Shown here one piece after another: positions 12,640-24,886 of a DNA stretch of 64,000 nucleotides. The stretch's first letter is position 1. The number at the start of each line of letters is the position of its first letter. Source of the stretch: Siphonodentalium dalli (lineage: Eukaryota; Mollusca; Scaphopoda; Gadilida; Siphonodentaliidae). The notes under the pieces are model-generated. The model did no database searches. It had not been told where the DNA came from and saw only the letters and a program-made list of their open reading frames with translations. Location: contig CP136066.1 in assembly GCA_032622095.1 (NCBI GenBank), forward strand, positions 233,312,961 to 233,376,960. Direction: 5' to 3'. The position numbers and the translations under genes are program-made.

Positions 12640-14390
12640 ATTAATCACCATTCACGTATGAGTTGTCGCCCGTGTTAATCATCAACACGAATCTCCATTA
12701 ATCACCATTCACGTATGAGTTGTCGCCCGTGTTAATCATCAACACGAATCTCCATTAATCACCATTCACGTATGAGTTGTCGCCCATGTTAATCATCAAC
12801 ACGAATCTCCATTAATCTCTATTCACGTATGAGTTGTCGCCCATGTTAATCATCAACACGAATCTCCATTAATCTCTATTCACGTATGAGTTGTCGCCCG
12901 TGTTAATCATCAACACGAATCTCCATTAATCACCATTCACGTATGAGTTGTCGCCCATGTTAATCATCAACACGAATCTCCATTAATCACCATTCACGTA
13001 TGAGTTGTCGCCCGTGTTAATCATCAACACGAATCTCCATTAATCTCTATTCACGTATGAGTTGTCGCCCATGTTAATCATCAACACGAATCTCCATTAA
13101 TCACCATTCACGTATGAGTTGTCGCCCGTGTTAATCATCAACACGAATCTCCATTAATCTCTATTCACGTATGAGTTGTCGCCCGTGTTAATCATCAACA
13201 GCAATCTCCATTAATCACCATTCACGTATGAGTTGTCGCCCATGTTAATCATCAACACGAATCTCCATTAATCTCTATTCACGTATGAGTTGTCGCCCAT
13301 GTTAATCATCAACACGAATCTCCATTAATCACCATTCACGTATGAGTTGTCGCCCGTGTTAATCATCAACACGAATCTCCATTAATCACCATTCACGTAT
13401 GAGTTGTCGCCCGTGTTAATCGTCAACACCAATCTCCATTAATCACCATTCACGTATGAGTTGTCGCCTATGTTAATCATCAACACGAATCTCCATTAAT
13501 CTCTATTCACGTATGAGTTGTCGCCCATGTTAATCATCAACACGAATCTCCATTAATCACCATTCACGTATGAGTTGTCGCCCGTGTTAATCATCAACAC
13601 GAATCTCCATTAATCACCATTCACGTATGAGTTGTCGCCCATGTTAATCATCAACACGAATCTCCATTAATCACCATTCACGTATGAGTTGTCGCCCGTG
13701 TTAATCATCAACACGAATCTCCATTAATCTCTATTCACGTATGAGTTGTCGCCCGTGTTAATCATCAACACGAATCTCCATTAATCACCATTCACGTATG
13801 AGTTGTCGCCCATGTTAATCATCAACACGAATCTCCATTAATCTCTATTCACGTATGAGTTGTCGCCCATGTTAATCATCAACACGAATCTCCATTAATC
13901 ACCATTCACGTATGAGTTGTCGCCCGTGTTAATCATCAACACGAATCTCCATTAATCACCATTCACGTATGAGTTGTCGCCCGTGTTAATCATCAACACC
14001 AATCTCCATTAATCACCATTCACGTATGAGTTGTCGCCCATGTTAATCATCAACACGAATCTCCATTAATCTCTATTCACGTATGAGTTGTCGCCCATGT
14101 TAATCATCAACACGAATCTCCATTAATCACCATTCACGTATGAGTTGTCGCCCGTGTTAATCATCAACACGAATCTCCATTAATCACCATTCACGTATGA
14201 GTTGTCGCCCATGTTAATCATCAACACGAATCTCCATTAATCTCTATTCACGTATGAGTTGTCGCCCATGTTAATCATCAACACAAATCTCCATTAATCA
14301 CCATTCACGTATGAGTTGTCGCCCGTGTTAATCATCAACACGAATCTCCATTAATCTCTATTCACGTATGAGTTGTCGCCCGTGTGCGAT
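12640..14390. repeat. 57-bp minisatellite, 31 units, with higher-order structure
   Basis: The unit is attaatcaccattcacgtat, gagttgtcgcccgtgttaat and catcaacacgaatctcc. Two variable positions define types: caccatt or ctctatt, and gcccg or gccca. Units 9-18 (13096-13665) and 19-28 (13666-14235) show the same ten-unit order of types, and the rare variant acaccaatctcc falls at the same place in both (units 14 and 24). Confidence 0.95.
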
Positions 14391-15240
14391 CTATTCAATT
14401 ACTCGATCCTTAATCTGATTCTCACCAGGGGGCGCCGTCTGACACAGCGATGATCTCCTGATTGTCACGTGATAAGGAATGGACGTCGTCTGCTTTTAAT
14501 CATTCTTGCGATGATAATATCGAAGTTCAACTGCTCGTGTATTTTTGTCGTTGATAATATCAGTGTACTTTCTATTCTTGCTTCGGAGCACATTCGAGTA
14601 TCGATGACAATGCTCTCCTCAAGCTGCAAAACAGAGTTCAGTCCCCTCGTTAAGCCATGTCTGAACGCTGCCGGCACGTGTATTTTTTTAATTAAATCTA
14701 ACATTTTTTATTGAAGTGTTTTTCCAGTTACAATTCGTTCTGGCTTTATCTATACCATTTTGAAATGAATATGGACAATTCTGTTTCTCAGAATAATGTA
14801 GAATGAATTGTAACCTACAAAAAATCTCAAATAAATAAATGCGACATTTCTTTACATTGCGTGCAGCGGTAAGTCCTGCGTAGGGGACTGAACTCTGCAT
14901 GGAAAACTTAAAACGACCTCGCTGTGCGCCCAGCGCCGAACACGGTCGTGTATAGGTAACGGATGGGCGTGTGATATCGTACATAATTAGTGTGTACCCT
15001 GTCAATGAAATTTTCCATCACACCACTTTTTCAAGACATCGCGTGAATCAGCAATTGGCCAACGCGATAAAAGGGAAATTATTTGATACTTCCGATATTT
15101 GATAATGGACAATTGAATTACTTATTTATTTATAAACAGTTATTATTATATTGATTGTATAGTCACGTGACTTATTATAACTAAATAGTAAATAGCTTCA
15201 TATAACTCACTGCACCAAATTGGGAATTAAATTTCAGTTG
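14391..15240. other. Unassigned DNA
   Basis: Short open frames on both strands at 14465-15005 have no recognisable domains. GTCGTCTGC occurs at about 14486. Confidence 0.4.
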
Positions 15241-15634
15241 ACGTCACGTATTTTCCATTAAATGACTAGATTTACGGCATATTAGGATCACGTAAATTTC
15301 CATAAATTTTACATATACGTGACATATACGTGGTCATTACGGACACGTATTCTTCCACATTTACGTAGAAAATACGTGTACGTTCGATTTTTAAAATACG
15401 TGCAATTTACGGATAATTTATTTTTCAAATAACACATTTATGGAGGCGCTAATATTCAAATATACGATTTACATACCATTTATATTCGAAATAAAAGATT
15501 TATGGATGCTTTAATTTCAAATATATACCCGCAACGGACGCCTAATTTATATTCGAATTAACACTGGTGCGATACAGTGATATCCACATCTACGTGCCGT
15601 TTACGAGAAATTTAATATATTCCAATGCCGGAAT
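15241..15634. other. Unassigned AT-rich stretch dense in ACGT words
   Basis: By eye about eleven ACGT cores (tacgtg, cacgta, gacgtca) fall within 380 bp. No coding signal. It may be the inside of a DNA element, but no ends were found. Confidence 0.4.
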
Positions 15635-16065
15635 CTAATCTGCTGTGAATTGTTGTTCCATTGCTGCCTTTTCTGTTCTGGGTTCCTGCCCCTCTTCCGC
15701 GATGTAGTCGGGGGACACGGTAGGTCCTCCGCTACATCCGGGTTTGGAGAAGATGGAAGTTATGGAATAGTCTCCATATAACTGGCGACAGGGACCTCCG
15801 GGATGACTTCGGCGTCCATGCTTCCTCCGGGATGACTTCGGCGTCCCTGCTTCCTCCGGGATGACTTCGGCGTCCCTGCTTCCGCTGGTGGTGAAGACAA
15901 CATCGGTTGACTGGTCCTCCTGTCCGAAGGCCAAGTAAGGGGCTGGGGGTCTCTCAGTTCTCCCGGCTCCACTTGGCCCTCTTGATGTGGTCTTATTCCT
16001 CTTCCCGGCAACATTGAGTCAGAATCAGACCAACACAAGTTTTTGCATAATTCCATTTGCACCAC
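15635..16065 (-). other. GC-rich open stretch, unassigned
   Basis: Two overlapping minus-strand frames of 99 and 101 codons, rich in Pro, Ser, Arg and Gly, cover a patch clearly more GC-rich than its surroundings. It includes a 30-bp repeat (gcttcctccgggatgacttc) copied two to three times. It could be a retroelement gag-like remnant or an old exon, but no motif decides. Not called as a gene. Confidence 0.3.
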
Positions 16066-16254
16066 CCCCCTTGTACCTCAGTCAGGCCTAATGTCCTATA
16101 TATTCATAAGCCATGGTTCTATATTCCCGGTATGAGAACATTCAGATATTTTAACGTGAAAATTGCAACAAAAAAAACCAGTGGCCTAATTCCAGACAAA
16201 TGCACACAGCTACGGACAAGAGACCAGGACAACCATGGTCGGCCCGGTGTGAGA

Positions 16255-17010
16255 AAATTTTGAAAAATATACAAGAAATTCGCAAATCCTAGCATCTAGA
16301 CTGGCCTCAACTGAAACTTTCTTCGTGTTGGAAATTTCAAACTTCATACTCCCCTCAGGTTGGAAAATTCTTCAACTGATGACCATTTCTGTCCACAAGT
16401 TTGACCAAATGTAGTAAAATATTGTTTTGCTAAACTAACCAGCAGTTTTGCTCGGTGTGCGAAAATTTTGAAATCTGAACAAGAAAATCGCAAAATCCTA
16501 ACATCTAGTCTAGCCTCAAGTCTTCCTATTGATGGAAATTTCAAATCCTACACCCCCACTTAGGTTGGAAAATTTCCAACTGATGACAATTCCAATGACA
16601 ATGTTGACCAAATATATGACAATATTGTTTTCTTAAATTAACTAGAAGTTTGTGACTGGCCACGGGCGAGAGACCAGGACACAAGCTGTCCAAGTGCTGG
16701 AAATTACCAACCTGTCACGCCCCCCCCCCTAAGGTTGAAAAATTTCCAACTGATGACCATATCTGTCCAAATTTTTGACAAAAATAGGAACATATGCAAA
16801 TATTGGTCCAAAAACAATAAATTCCCCCCAATAAATTGTTTTATAATCAAACTACAAAAACATTTTCAACCTATTGTTGGTGTGAAATTTCCAACTAATA
16901 TTTTGGCAGGTATGAAATTTCCAACTGTTGAAAATTTTGACCAAAGTTGGGGGGGTGAGACACCACCCACCCCAAAGCCCCTGTCGCCACGTCTCTGTTG
17001 GCAGCCCCGG
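16255..17010. repeat. Dispersed repeat family D1, copy 2, internally repeated
   Basis: The block gaaaattttgaaa, atcctagcatctagactgg, gttggaaa and atttccaactgatga is present two to three times in tandem with about 200-bp period. The last part matches 12360-12525, including agttgggggggtgagacacc. A C9-10 run lies at about 16721-16730. Confidence 0.65.
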
Positions 17011-17174
17011 ACCGGTGGAGTCCGGTCGGTCCATCCAGGCCACGGCCGGTAGAAGGTTCTACTGGTCGACTGCAGACGACACAATGCAGAATCGAGGTGC
17101 CCTATATGTACCGTCACCAGCTTCATCATATGTGAACTTAAATCTGAGTCTAGTTATCCCATAACAGACTAGGC

Positions 17175-17270
17175 CATGCAGAATGAGGTCCCCAGAGGAT
17201 GAATTTGTGATGATAACCCGCTATGATGGGTAACGTCACTAAACTCATCTTCTGGGGCCCCCGTCTGAAA
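17175..17270. repeat. Hairpin family D3, copy 1
   Basis: ccccagaggatgaatttgtg faces cactaaactcatcttctggg across a short spacer. The same design (gggtgaatttagtgatgcta against its complement) recurs at about 21975-22060, 22107-22190, 63668-63745 and from 63975 to the edge. Confidence 0.6.
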
Positions 17271-17309
17271 TTTCCAGCACCGCAGAGGTTGTAATGGTCT
17301 AGTACGGTA

Positions 17310-17478
17310 ATGCCCAAAGTAATTGACCACTTAACCTCAGCAGAATTATGGGTCATTTTTCATGATTTAGTCGGAAATATGGCTTGTTGCCATTCATCGG
17401 AAAGCTCTCGGTTCCGACTAAATCCTGAAAAATTACCAATAATTCTGCTGTGGTTAAGTGGTCAAATACTTTGGGCAT
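17310..17478. mobile_element. TA-flanked foldback MITE, 169 bp
   Basis: TA dinucleotides at 17308-17309 and 17479-17480 flank ATGCCCAAAGTA and its complement TACTTTGGGCAT. The arms extend imperfectly for about 65 bp, through gaccacttaacc, cagcagaattat and gatttagtcgg, around a small loop. TA duplication fits a Tc1/mariner-type non-autonomous element. Confidence 0.7.
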
Positions 17479-17480
17479 TA

Positions 17481-17929
17481 ATATACAATGTATTCATCTC
17501 GAGGGATATTCTGGAAATAATAGCAGGCGTCATTCAATCGAACAGATATACAAGTGCTGAAGGAATCATATTCATGTAGTAAGAAAGGGCCAAAGCACAT
17601 GTGGCCAATATATCGATATACTTAAATATTCGCCGATCAATAGATCGATACATAAATATTCGCCGATGCATTCAATTGTCAAATCAGTCAAAATAAACTA
17701 CTAGAAATTCGTGGAGTATATTATAGAATTAATCCGAGAGTGTGACATGTAAATCAATTTCGCGTGTGCACGATTTATTAGAAATAAAAAATGCTGATCT
17801 AAAATCGAACTGTCTAGATTTAACAAAGCCTCTATTTATTTGCAAAATGTTACACTTATAAGCTGAATTTTATCACGAACATATCAATTCAGGACCGGGA
17901 ACCTACGTCTTAACCCTGTATATACTAAA
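17481..17929. other. Unassigned AT-rich DNA
   Basis: Contains a duplicated atcgatatacttaaatattc / atcgatacataaatattcgc pair at about 17610-17660, otherwise nothing recognised. Confidence 0.4.
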
Positions 17930-20215
17930 CACTCATTGATGAGTAGTTAACTTATTAACCATTTATATACTAAACACTCATTGATGAGTAGTTATCTTAT
18001 TAACCATTTATATACTAAACACTCATTGATGAGTAGTTATCTTATTAACCATTTATATACTAAACACTAATTGGTGAGTAGTTATCTTATTAACCATTTA
18101 TATACTAAACACTCATTGATGAGTAGTTATCTTATTAACCATTTATATACTAAACACTCATTGATGAGTAGTTATCGTATTAACCATTGATATACTAAAC
18201 ACTCATTGATGAGTAGTTATCTTATTAACCATTTATATACTAAACACTCATTGATGAGTAGTTATCTAATTAACCATTTATATACTAAACACTCATTGAT
18301 GAGTAGTTATCTTATTAACCATTTATATACTAAACACTCATTGATGAGTGGTTATCTTATTAACAATATATATACTAAACAATCATTGATATGTAGTTAT
18401 CTTATTAACCATTTATATACTAAACACTCATTGATGAGTAATTATCTTATTAACCATTTATATACTAAACACTCATTGATGAGCAGTTATCTTATGAACC
18501 ATTTATATACTAAACACTCATTGATGAGTAGTTATCTTATTAACCATTTATATACTAAACACTCATTGATGAGTAGTTATCTTATTAACCATTTATATAC
18601 TAAACACTCATTGATGAGTGGTTATCTTATTAACCATTTATATACTAAACACTCATTGATGAGCAGTTATCTTATTAACCATTTATATACTAAACACTCA
18701 TTGATGAGTAGTTATCTTATTAACAATATATATACAAAACAATCATTGATATGTAGTTATCTTATTAACCATTTATATACTAAACACTCATTGATGAGTA
18801 GTTATCTTATTAACAATATATATACTAAACACTCATTGATGAGTAGTTATCTTATTAACCATTTATATACTAAACACTCATTGATGAGTAGTTATCTTAT
18901 TAACCATTTATATACTAAACACTCATTGATGAGTGGTTATCTTATTAACCATTTATATACTAAACACTCATTGATGAGTAGTTATCTTATTAACCATTTA
19001 TATACTACACACTCATTGATGAGTAGTTATCTTATTAACCATTTATATACTAAACACTCATTAATGAGTAGTTATCTTATTAACCATTTATATACTAAAC
19101 ACTCATTGATGAGTAGTTATTTTATTAACCATTTATATACTAAACACTCATTGATGAGTAGTTATCTTATTAACCATTTATATACTAATCACTCATTGAT
19201 GAGTAGTTATCTTATTAACCATTTATATACTAATCACTCATTGGTGAGTAGTTTTCTTATTAACCATTTATATACTACACACTCATTGATGAGTAGTTAT
19301 CTTATTAACCATTTATATACTAAACACTCATTGATATGTGGTTATCTAATTAACCATTTATATACTAAGCACTCATTGATGAGTAATTATCTTATTAACC
19401 ATTTATATACTAAACACTCATTGCTGAGTAGTTATCTTATTAACAATATATATACTAAACAATCATTGATATGTAGTTATCTTATTAACCATTTATATAC
19501 TAAACACTCATTGATATGTAGTTATCATATTAACCATTTATATACTAAACACTCATTGCTGAGTAGTTATCTTATTAACAATATATATACTAAACAATCA
19601 TTGATATGTAGTTATCTTATTAACCATTTATATACTAAACACTCATTGATGAGTAGTTATCTTATTAACCATTTATATACTAAACACTCATTGATGAGTA
19701 GTTATCTTATTAACAATATATATACTAAACAATCATTGATATGTAGTTATCTTATTAACCATTTATATACTAAACACTCATTGATGAGTAGTTATCTAAT
19801 TAACCATTTATATACTAAACACTCATTGATGAGTAGTTATCTTATTAACCATTTATATACTAAACACTCATTGATGAGTAGTTATCTTATGAACCATTTA
19901 TATACTAAACACTCATTGATGAGTAGTTATCTTATTAACCATTTATATACTACACACTCATTGATGAGTAGTTATCTTATTAACCCTGTATATACTAAAC
20001 ACTCATTGATGAGCAGTTATCTTATTAACCATTTATATACTAAACACTCATTGGTGAGTAGTTATCTTATTAACCATTTATATACTAAACACTCATTGAT
20101 GAGTAGTTATCTTATTAACCATTTATATACTAAACACTCATTGATGAGCAGTTATCTTATTAACCATTTATATACTAAACACTCATTGATGAGTAGTTAT
20201 CTTATTAACCATTTA
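17930..20215. repeat. 45-bp minisatellite, about 51 units, open in one frame for 710 codons
   Basis: The unit is gttatcttattaaccattta, tatactaaacactcattgat and gagta. Because 45 is divisible by three and one frame lacks stops, a 710-codon frame (18206-20338) of a 15-residue repeat SSYLINHLYTKHSLM spans it and runs about 40 codons into unique sequence. A linked variant unit (aacaatatatat with caatcattgatatg) recurs about six times. I see no promoter, splice site or conserved motif, and substitutions hit all codon positions, so I treat it as satellite. Confidence 0.9.
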
Positions 20216-20454
20216 TTCATCCACGTATATGTATATTTATTCCCAAAAACAGTGACTGTCCGTAATTCATCCGATATCAATTGCAATATATCTTCCGTCG
20301 ACCCAATATTCTTTGCCGATCGAGCTAATTACATATGACGTCACTGACGTCACCTTGACTTATTGGTCGCGTTTTCTACTTATTGGCCGACTTTTTGTTA
20401 CTTATGACGCGTGCAGCGTTCTACTTATTGCGGCCGATAACTTATAGCTAATTA

Positions 20455-20705
20455 ATAATAAACACTTATTGATGAGTAGTTACCTTATTGACAATTATAT
20501 ACTAAACACTCATTGATGAGTAGTTATCTTATTAACCTTTTCTATACTAAACACTAATTCATGAGTTATTACCTTATGAACCCGTTTTATATTAAACTCT
20601 AATTGATGAGTAGTTGCCGTATTAACCCTTGCTATATACTAAATACTTATTGATGAGTAGTTACATAATTAACCTGTTCAATACTAAGCACTCATTGATG
20701 AGTAT
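20455..20705. repeat. Degenerate tail of the 45-bp array
   Basis: Four to five diverged units (actaaacactcattgatgag with variable interiors) follow a gap of about 240 bp. They are older copies at the array edge. Confidence 0.8.
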
Positions 20706-20870
20706 TTATCCCAGAGGAAATGTTCAGATAATGAGTTCAATAAACGATAATTCCATCAATAAATAGGACTTATTTTTTGGTGCGGTTTTATCTGGCGTCT
20801 GCTTATATTACATGTACATCCATCCAAACCAATACTAATCATCACCATTATCATCATCGTCATCTGGATC

Positions 20871-21375
20871 ATGCCGCGAATCTCTACTCTGGTTAAAGCC
20901 CGTATATAGAGATCATATTCCACCAGTACAAATATTGGCAGCTTTTTTTAAGTTTTGACAAGGAACCTTATAAAGTCGAAACATAACACGGGGAATATAT
21001 TTCTTAATGATTACCTGTTCCTTAATAGTGTACTTCACTATATGTGAAAGTCCCGACTCGACATTAAATGCCTTTCTGTGACTTTTGAGAGCTGATATCG
21101 CAATAAATATTAATTTAATTACCCAGGAAAAATTCATAATTGTAAGAAACGCAATGCAAAATCGCCCACAAAGTGACTTAAATCGTAAATTTCGAGTTGG
21201 AACCTTCACCAACAGTGAAGTACATTATTAAGAAACAGATAATAACAAAGAAATATATTCCCTGTGTTATTGTTTCGATGTTATAAGGTTCCCTGTCAAA
21301 ACTTCAAAAAGTTCCCAAGTTTTGTACAGGTGGAATATGATCTGTACGGGCGTCAGCCATAGTAGGGATGTTGCA
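20871..21375. mobile_element. Palindromic MITE family M, copy 1
   Basis: A foldback of about 500 bp. Left-arm words catattccacc, ggaaccttataaagtcgaaa, cggggaatatatttctt and tgtacttcac are matched by their complements on the right. The ends resemble catg-c-cgaatctctact. A second copy lies at 22557-23012 and a third at about 32255-32690. No coding sequence. Confidence 0.7.
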
Positions 21376-21411
21376 TTTTATTTGTCGTATCTACTACATC
21401 CTCTGTTGTTA

Positions 21412-21565
21412 TGCAATCTCTACTAGAGTGCACCAGTCATACTGCCTTTCTGACTCTGCCACCGGCTGGGTACCAGACTACCAGTCTGTGGTTTCTATAT
21501 TTAGCGTGAGGTTTTCCAACCAAAATGGCGAAAACAGATCGCCACAAAGTCAGATGTCCTTGACA
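21412..21565. repeat. Dispersed repeat family D2, copy 2
   Basis: Matches 2595-2745 through gcaccagtcatac, gctgggtaccag and caaaatggcgaaaac, with small insertions including a duplicated ccagactaccagtc. Confidence 0.65.
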
Positions 21566-21970
21566 ATTCCCACACTGAAAACTTAATGAAAAATGGAGAA
21601 ACAGGGCGGTAGTTTTGTTGAAGATTTTCGCAAGCTACTCATGGCGGGGGGTCATTCACTTTTTTCCATACAGAAGGCCGGGGTGGGTGGGTGGATCAGT
21701 TACGAAAAATGTAACTTTTTTCCAAGTGGTCACAATTTTGTCCTCTTACAACATTTCTACAATATAATTGCCCCAAAGTGTTCAGCATCATTGTTAAGGT
21801 GTGTATGACACTTAGGGCAGTGCTTAGGGGTAGTTAGTGTGTATATAGGCATGATGCTTCTCGGAAATCCAGATTACGAACCAACTCTCAAGAATTCGCC
21901 TTTTACATCCGATCACATTGCCATGTACCAATGCTGCTGGTTCCAGATGAAAATGGACAGTTATGTCAGC
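21566..21970. other. Unassigned DNA
   Basis: Unique sequence. Open frames of 60-75 codons have no recognisable domain. Confidence 0.4.
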
Positions 21971-22195
21971 GTGGTCATCAGCAAAATGATCGACGTCTGC
22001 AGATGGCGAATTTGGCGATACTACCCGGCATAGCATCAACAAATTCAACCTTTGACGACCTCATTCTATTTTGGTCTCGACCAACCATGGAGAACTAGCT
22101 ACAAAATGAGGGTCACATATGGTGAATATGGTAATGCTATAGCCTACTATGCTGGGTAGCATCACTAAACTCACCCTCATTATGGCTTATTCTGC
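21971..22195. repeat. Hairpin family D3, copies 2 and 3
   Basis: Copy 2 (about 21975-22060) has gcgaatttggcgatactacc facing ggcatagcatcaacaaattc. Copy 3 (about 22107-22190) has gagggtcacatatggtgaat facing gcatcactaaactcaccctc. They lie about 130 bp apart in the same design. Confidence 0.55.
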
Positions 22196-22556
22196 AGACT
22201 GCACGTGACCGTATGCGAAAATATTGAAAGCGATATAAACGACTCCCAGCATGTCGATTTAACAATAATAGCAACAACAAGCGAACCGCAGGTGGTGGTG
22301 CATTCACGAAACCAATATATACTATATTATACATATGCCTAATCATATTATCTTGAGGGCGTTACCATTTCTGAATATGGGTTTCTTGTCAAAATATTGT
22401 CCGCTTACATCAGGTCCATCGATGGAAAATAAGTAGGCAACCGAGTGTTACACAACCTGAACCATGGACACCCTAGCCTCCAATTTTGCATAAATGCGCG
22501 TTTGACAGTGCGCGAATAATGTCGAGACTATCTGAGTTCTGGTAATACAGTAGATT
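22196..22556. other. Unassigned DNA
   Basis: Nothing recognised beyond an AAC/AAT-rich stretch at about 22260-22285. Confidence 0.4.
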
Positions 22557-23012
22557 ATGCCATGAATCTCTACTCAGTCTAACACCCGTAGAGGTCATAT
22601 TCCACCAGTTTTGACAGGGAACCTTATAAAATCGAAAAAATAACACAGGGAATATATTTCTTTGTTATTTATATCTGTTTTTTAATAATGTACTTCACTG
22701 ATGGTGAAGGTCCCAACTTGAAATTTCACGATTTAAGTGACTTTGTGAGCCATTTTTCTTTGCGTTTCTTACAATTATGGATATTTTCCTGGGTAACTAA
22801 TTGAATGTTCAGTGCGATAAGTCACAGAACAGCATGCAATTTTGAGTTGGGATCTTCACATATAGTACACTATTAAGGAACAGAAAATCATTAAGAAGTA
22901 TATTCTCCGTGTTATTTTTTCACTTTAAGGTTCCCTGTTAAAACGTTCCAAGGTTTTGCACTTGTGGAATATGATGTCTACGGGCGTTAGCCATAGTAGA
23001 GATTCATGGCAT
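22557..23012. mobile_element. Palindromic MITE family M, copy 2 (best preserved ends)
   Basis: The left end ATGCCATGAATCTCTACT is matched exactly by the complement of the right end. Both arms continue through TAACnCCCGTAGA and CATATTCCAC, then ggaacctta and cacagggaatatattt. Length is 456 bp. The target duplication is ambiguous (gat or less). Confidence 0.75.
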
Positions 23013-24034
23013 GATCTGGTAATACAGGGACCAGACATGATTTAAATCTGATGTAATCAGGCTTTAATTGGCTACGATAACGATTTTTATTCCTTGTGAC
23101 CATTGACTAAGCACATTCCGTGTCACTATCCGAGTGGCAGACAATGTACAGTGAGTGATTACCCGCTATAATAGGTCCAAGTTGGTTAAATCCCCGAAAT
23201 CACTAATAGAGAGTCCGCCAGTCGGGCAGTGATGAGGCTAGACTGTCATCTTGGTGCGTCCAACTTGGGTTGCGTGAGTGTGTTATATCTCTTCCTCCAT
23301 TGTCATTCTTTGTTCTCAATAAAAAATAAAAAAACTTCTGACCTAGAAATCTTTATTGAACCCGACAAAAATTTGCCCCCCCCCCATGTTTGAATTTTCC
23401 GTACGCGTTGGAGCAACTTCAGATAAAACACCCGTAGTAGTTGGAGAATGTCCAAGCAATGACCATTAATTTAAAAAAAAAATCCAACGTACATAAATAG
23501 GCTATACATGGCTGATCAAAAAACTGCAACGCTAAAATGGTTTTAAAATTAAGCAATAATAACAAAATAAAAATGACCTCTTCCACTCCCCCAAATAATT
23601 TCCAAATCATGACCTGTCGGGCTATTATCGCCACATCTGTAAATATTTGTCTATCATATACCACTGTTCTGATGCGTAATGTGATATGCGGATTGTGATG
23701 TTAATAACATCGAAATAAATTATTATATACAACCATATTATTGGATGTGCTCAATGAATACTACACTGACAATAGTCATCTGCTTTAAATGTAATCATCA
23801 AGCGGCTAAAATTATGTTAAACCTTAAATAAGGCTTACCTCTTCCTAACAAGTTTATATAGTTACCGGGGTAATAATAATAAGTAGCAATCTAAGACACC
23901 TGCCGGAAACACTTCTATCAATTAATATTTATTTTATTTCAATGTTGTCTGTTAAATAAATATATATACGACAGTTTTACGGCTATTTTTAGAACAGAAC
24001 TCCATTACGTGGAAACGTTCGGACGCAGCAAAAG
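23013..24034. other. Unassigned AT-rich DNA
   Basis: No gene or repeat recognised. A C9 run lies near 23380. A weak inverted pair, ggtccaagttgg and ccaacttggg, lies at about 23186-23275. Confidence 0.4.
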
Positions 24035-24692
24035 GGAGAATTATTACTTTTTAACACTCTCTGTCAGGGAGAATTATTACTTGTTAACACCCTCTGTCAG
24101 GGAGAATTATTACTTGTTAACACTTTCTGTCAGGGAGAATTATTACTTGTGAACATTCTCTGTCAGGGAGAATTATTACTTGTTAACAATTTCTGTCAAG
24201 GAGAATTATTACTTGTTAACACTCTTTATCAGGGAGAATTATTACTTGTTAACACTATCTGTCACGGAGAATTATTACTTGTTAACACTCTGTCAGGGAG
24301 AATTATTACTTGTTAACACTATCTGTCACGGAGAATTATTACTTGTTAACACTCTTTGTCATTGAGAATAATTACTTGTTAACACTCTGTCAGGGATAAT
24401 TATTACTTGTTAACACTCTCTGTCAGGGAGAATTATTACTTGTTAACACTCTCTGTCAGGGAGAATTATTACTTGTTAACACTCTCTGCCAGGGAGAATT
24501 ATTACTTGTTAACACTCTCTGTCAGGGTGAATTATTACTTGTTAACACTCTCTGTCAGGGAGAATTATTACTTGTTAACACTCTATGCCAGGGAGATTAT
24601 TACTTGTTAACACTCTCTGTCAGTGAGAATTATTACTTGTTAACACTCTCTGTCGGGGAGAATTATTACTTGTTAACACTCTCTACCAGGGC
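24035..24692. repeat. 33-bp minisatellite, about 20 units
   Basis: The unit is cagggagaattattacttgt plus taacactctctgt, with point variants and a few short units. Open frames of 60-67 codons are repeat-derived. Confidence 0.9.
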
Positions 24693-24855
24693 AAAATGCT
24701 ATATCGCTTCAGATATTTTGTCGTAATGAACCACGTTGTTATGTCTTTATAGACAAGTGATATACCCAATCTATACCCAATCTTCATTTGTGACTGTTTT
24801 GTTCACCAGAAACGGTAATTTGTATTCAAGAAATCGGGTTTTACATATGTTGTTT

Positions 24856-24886
<31 letters not shown>

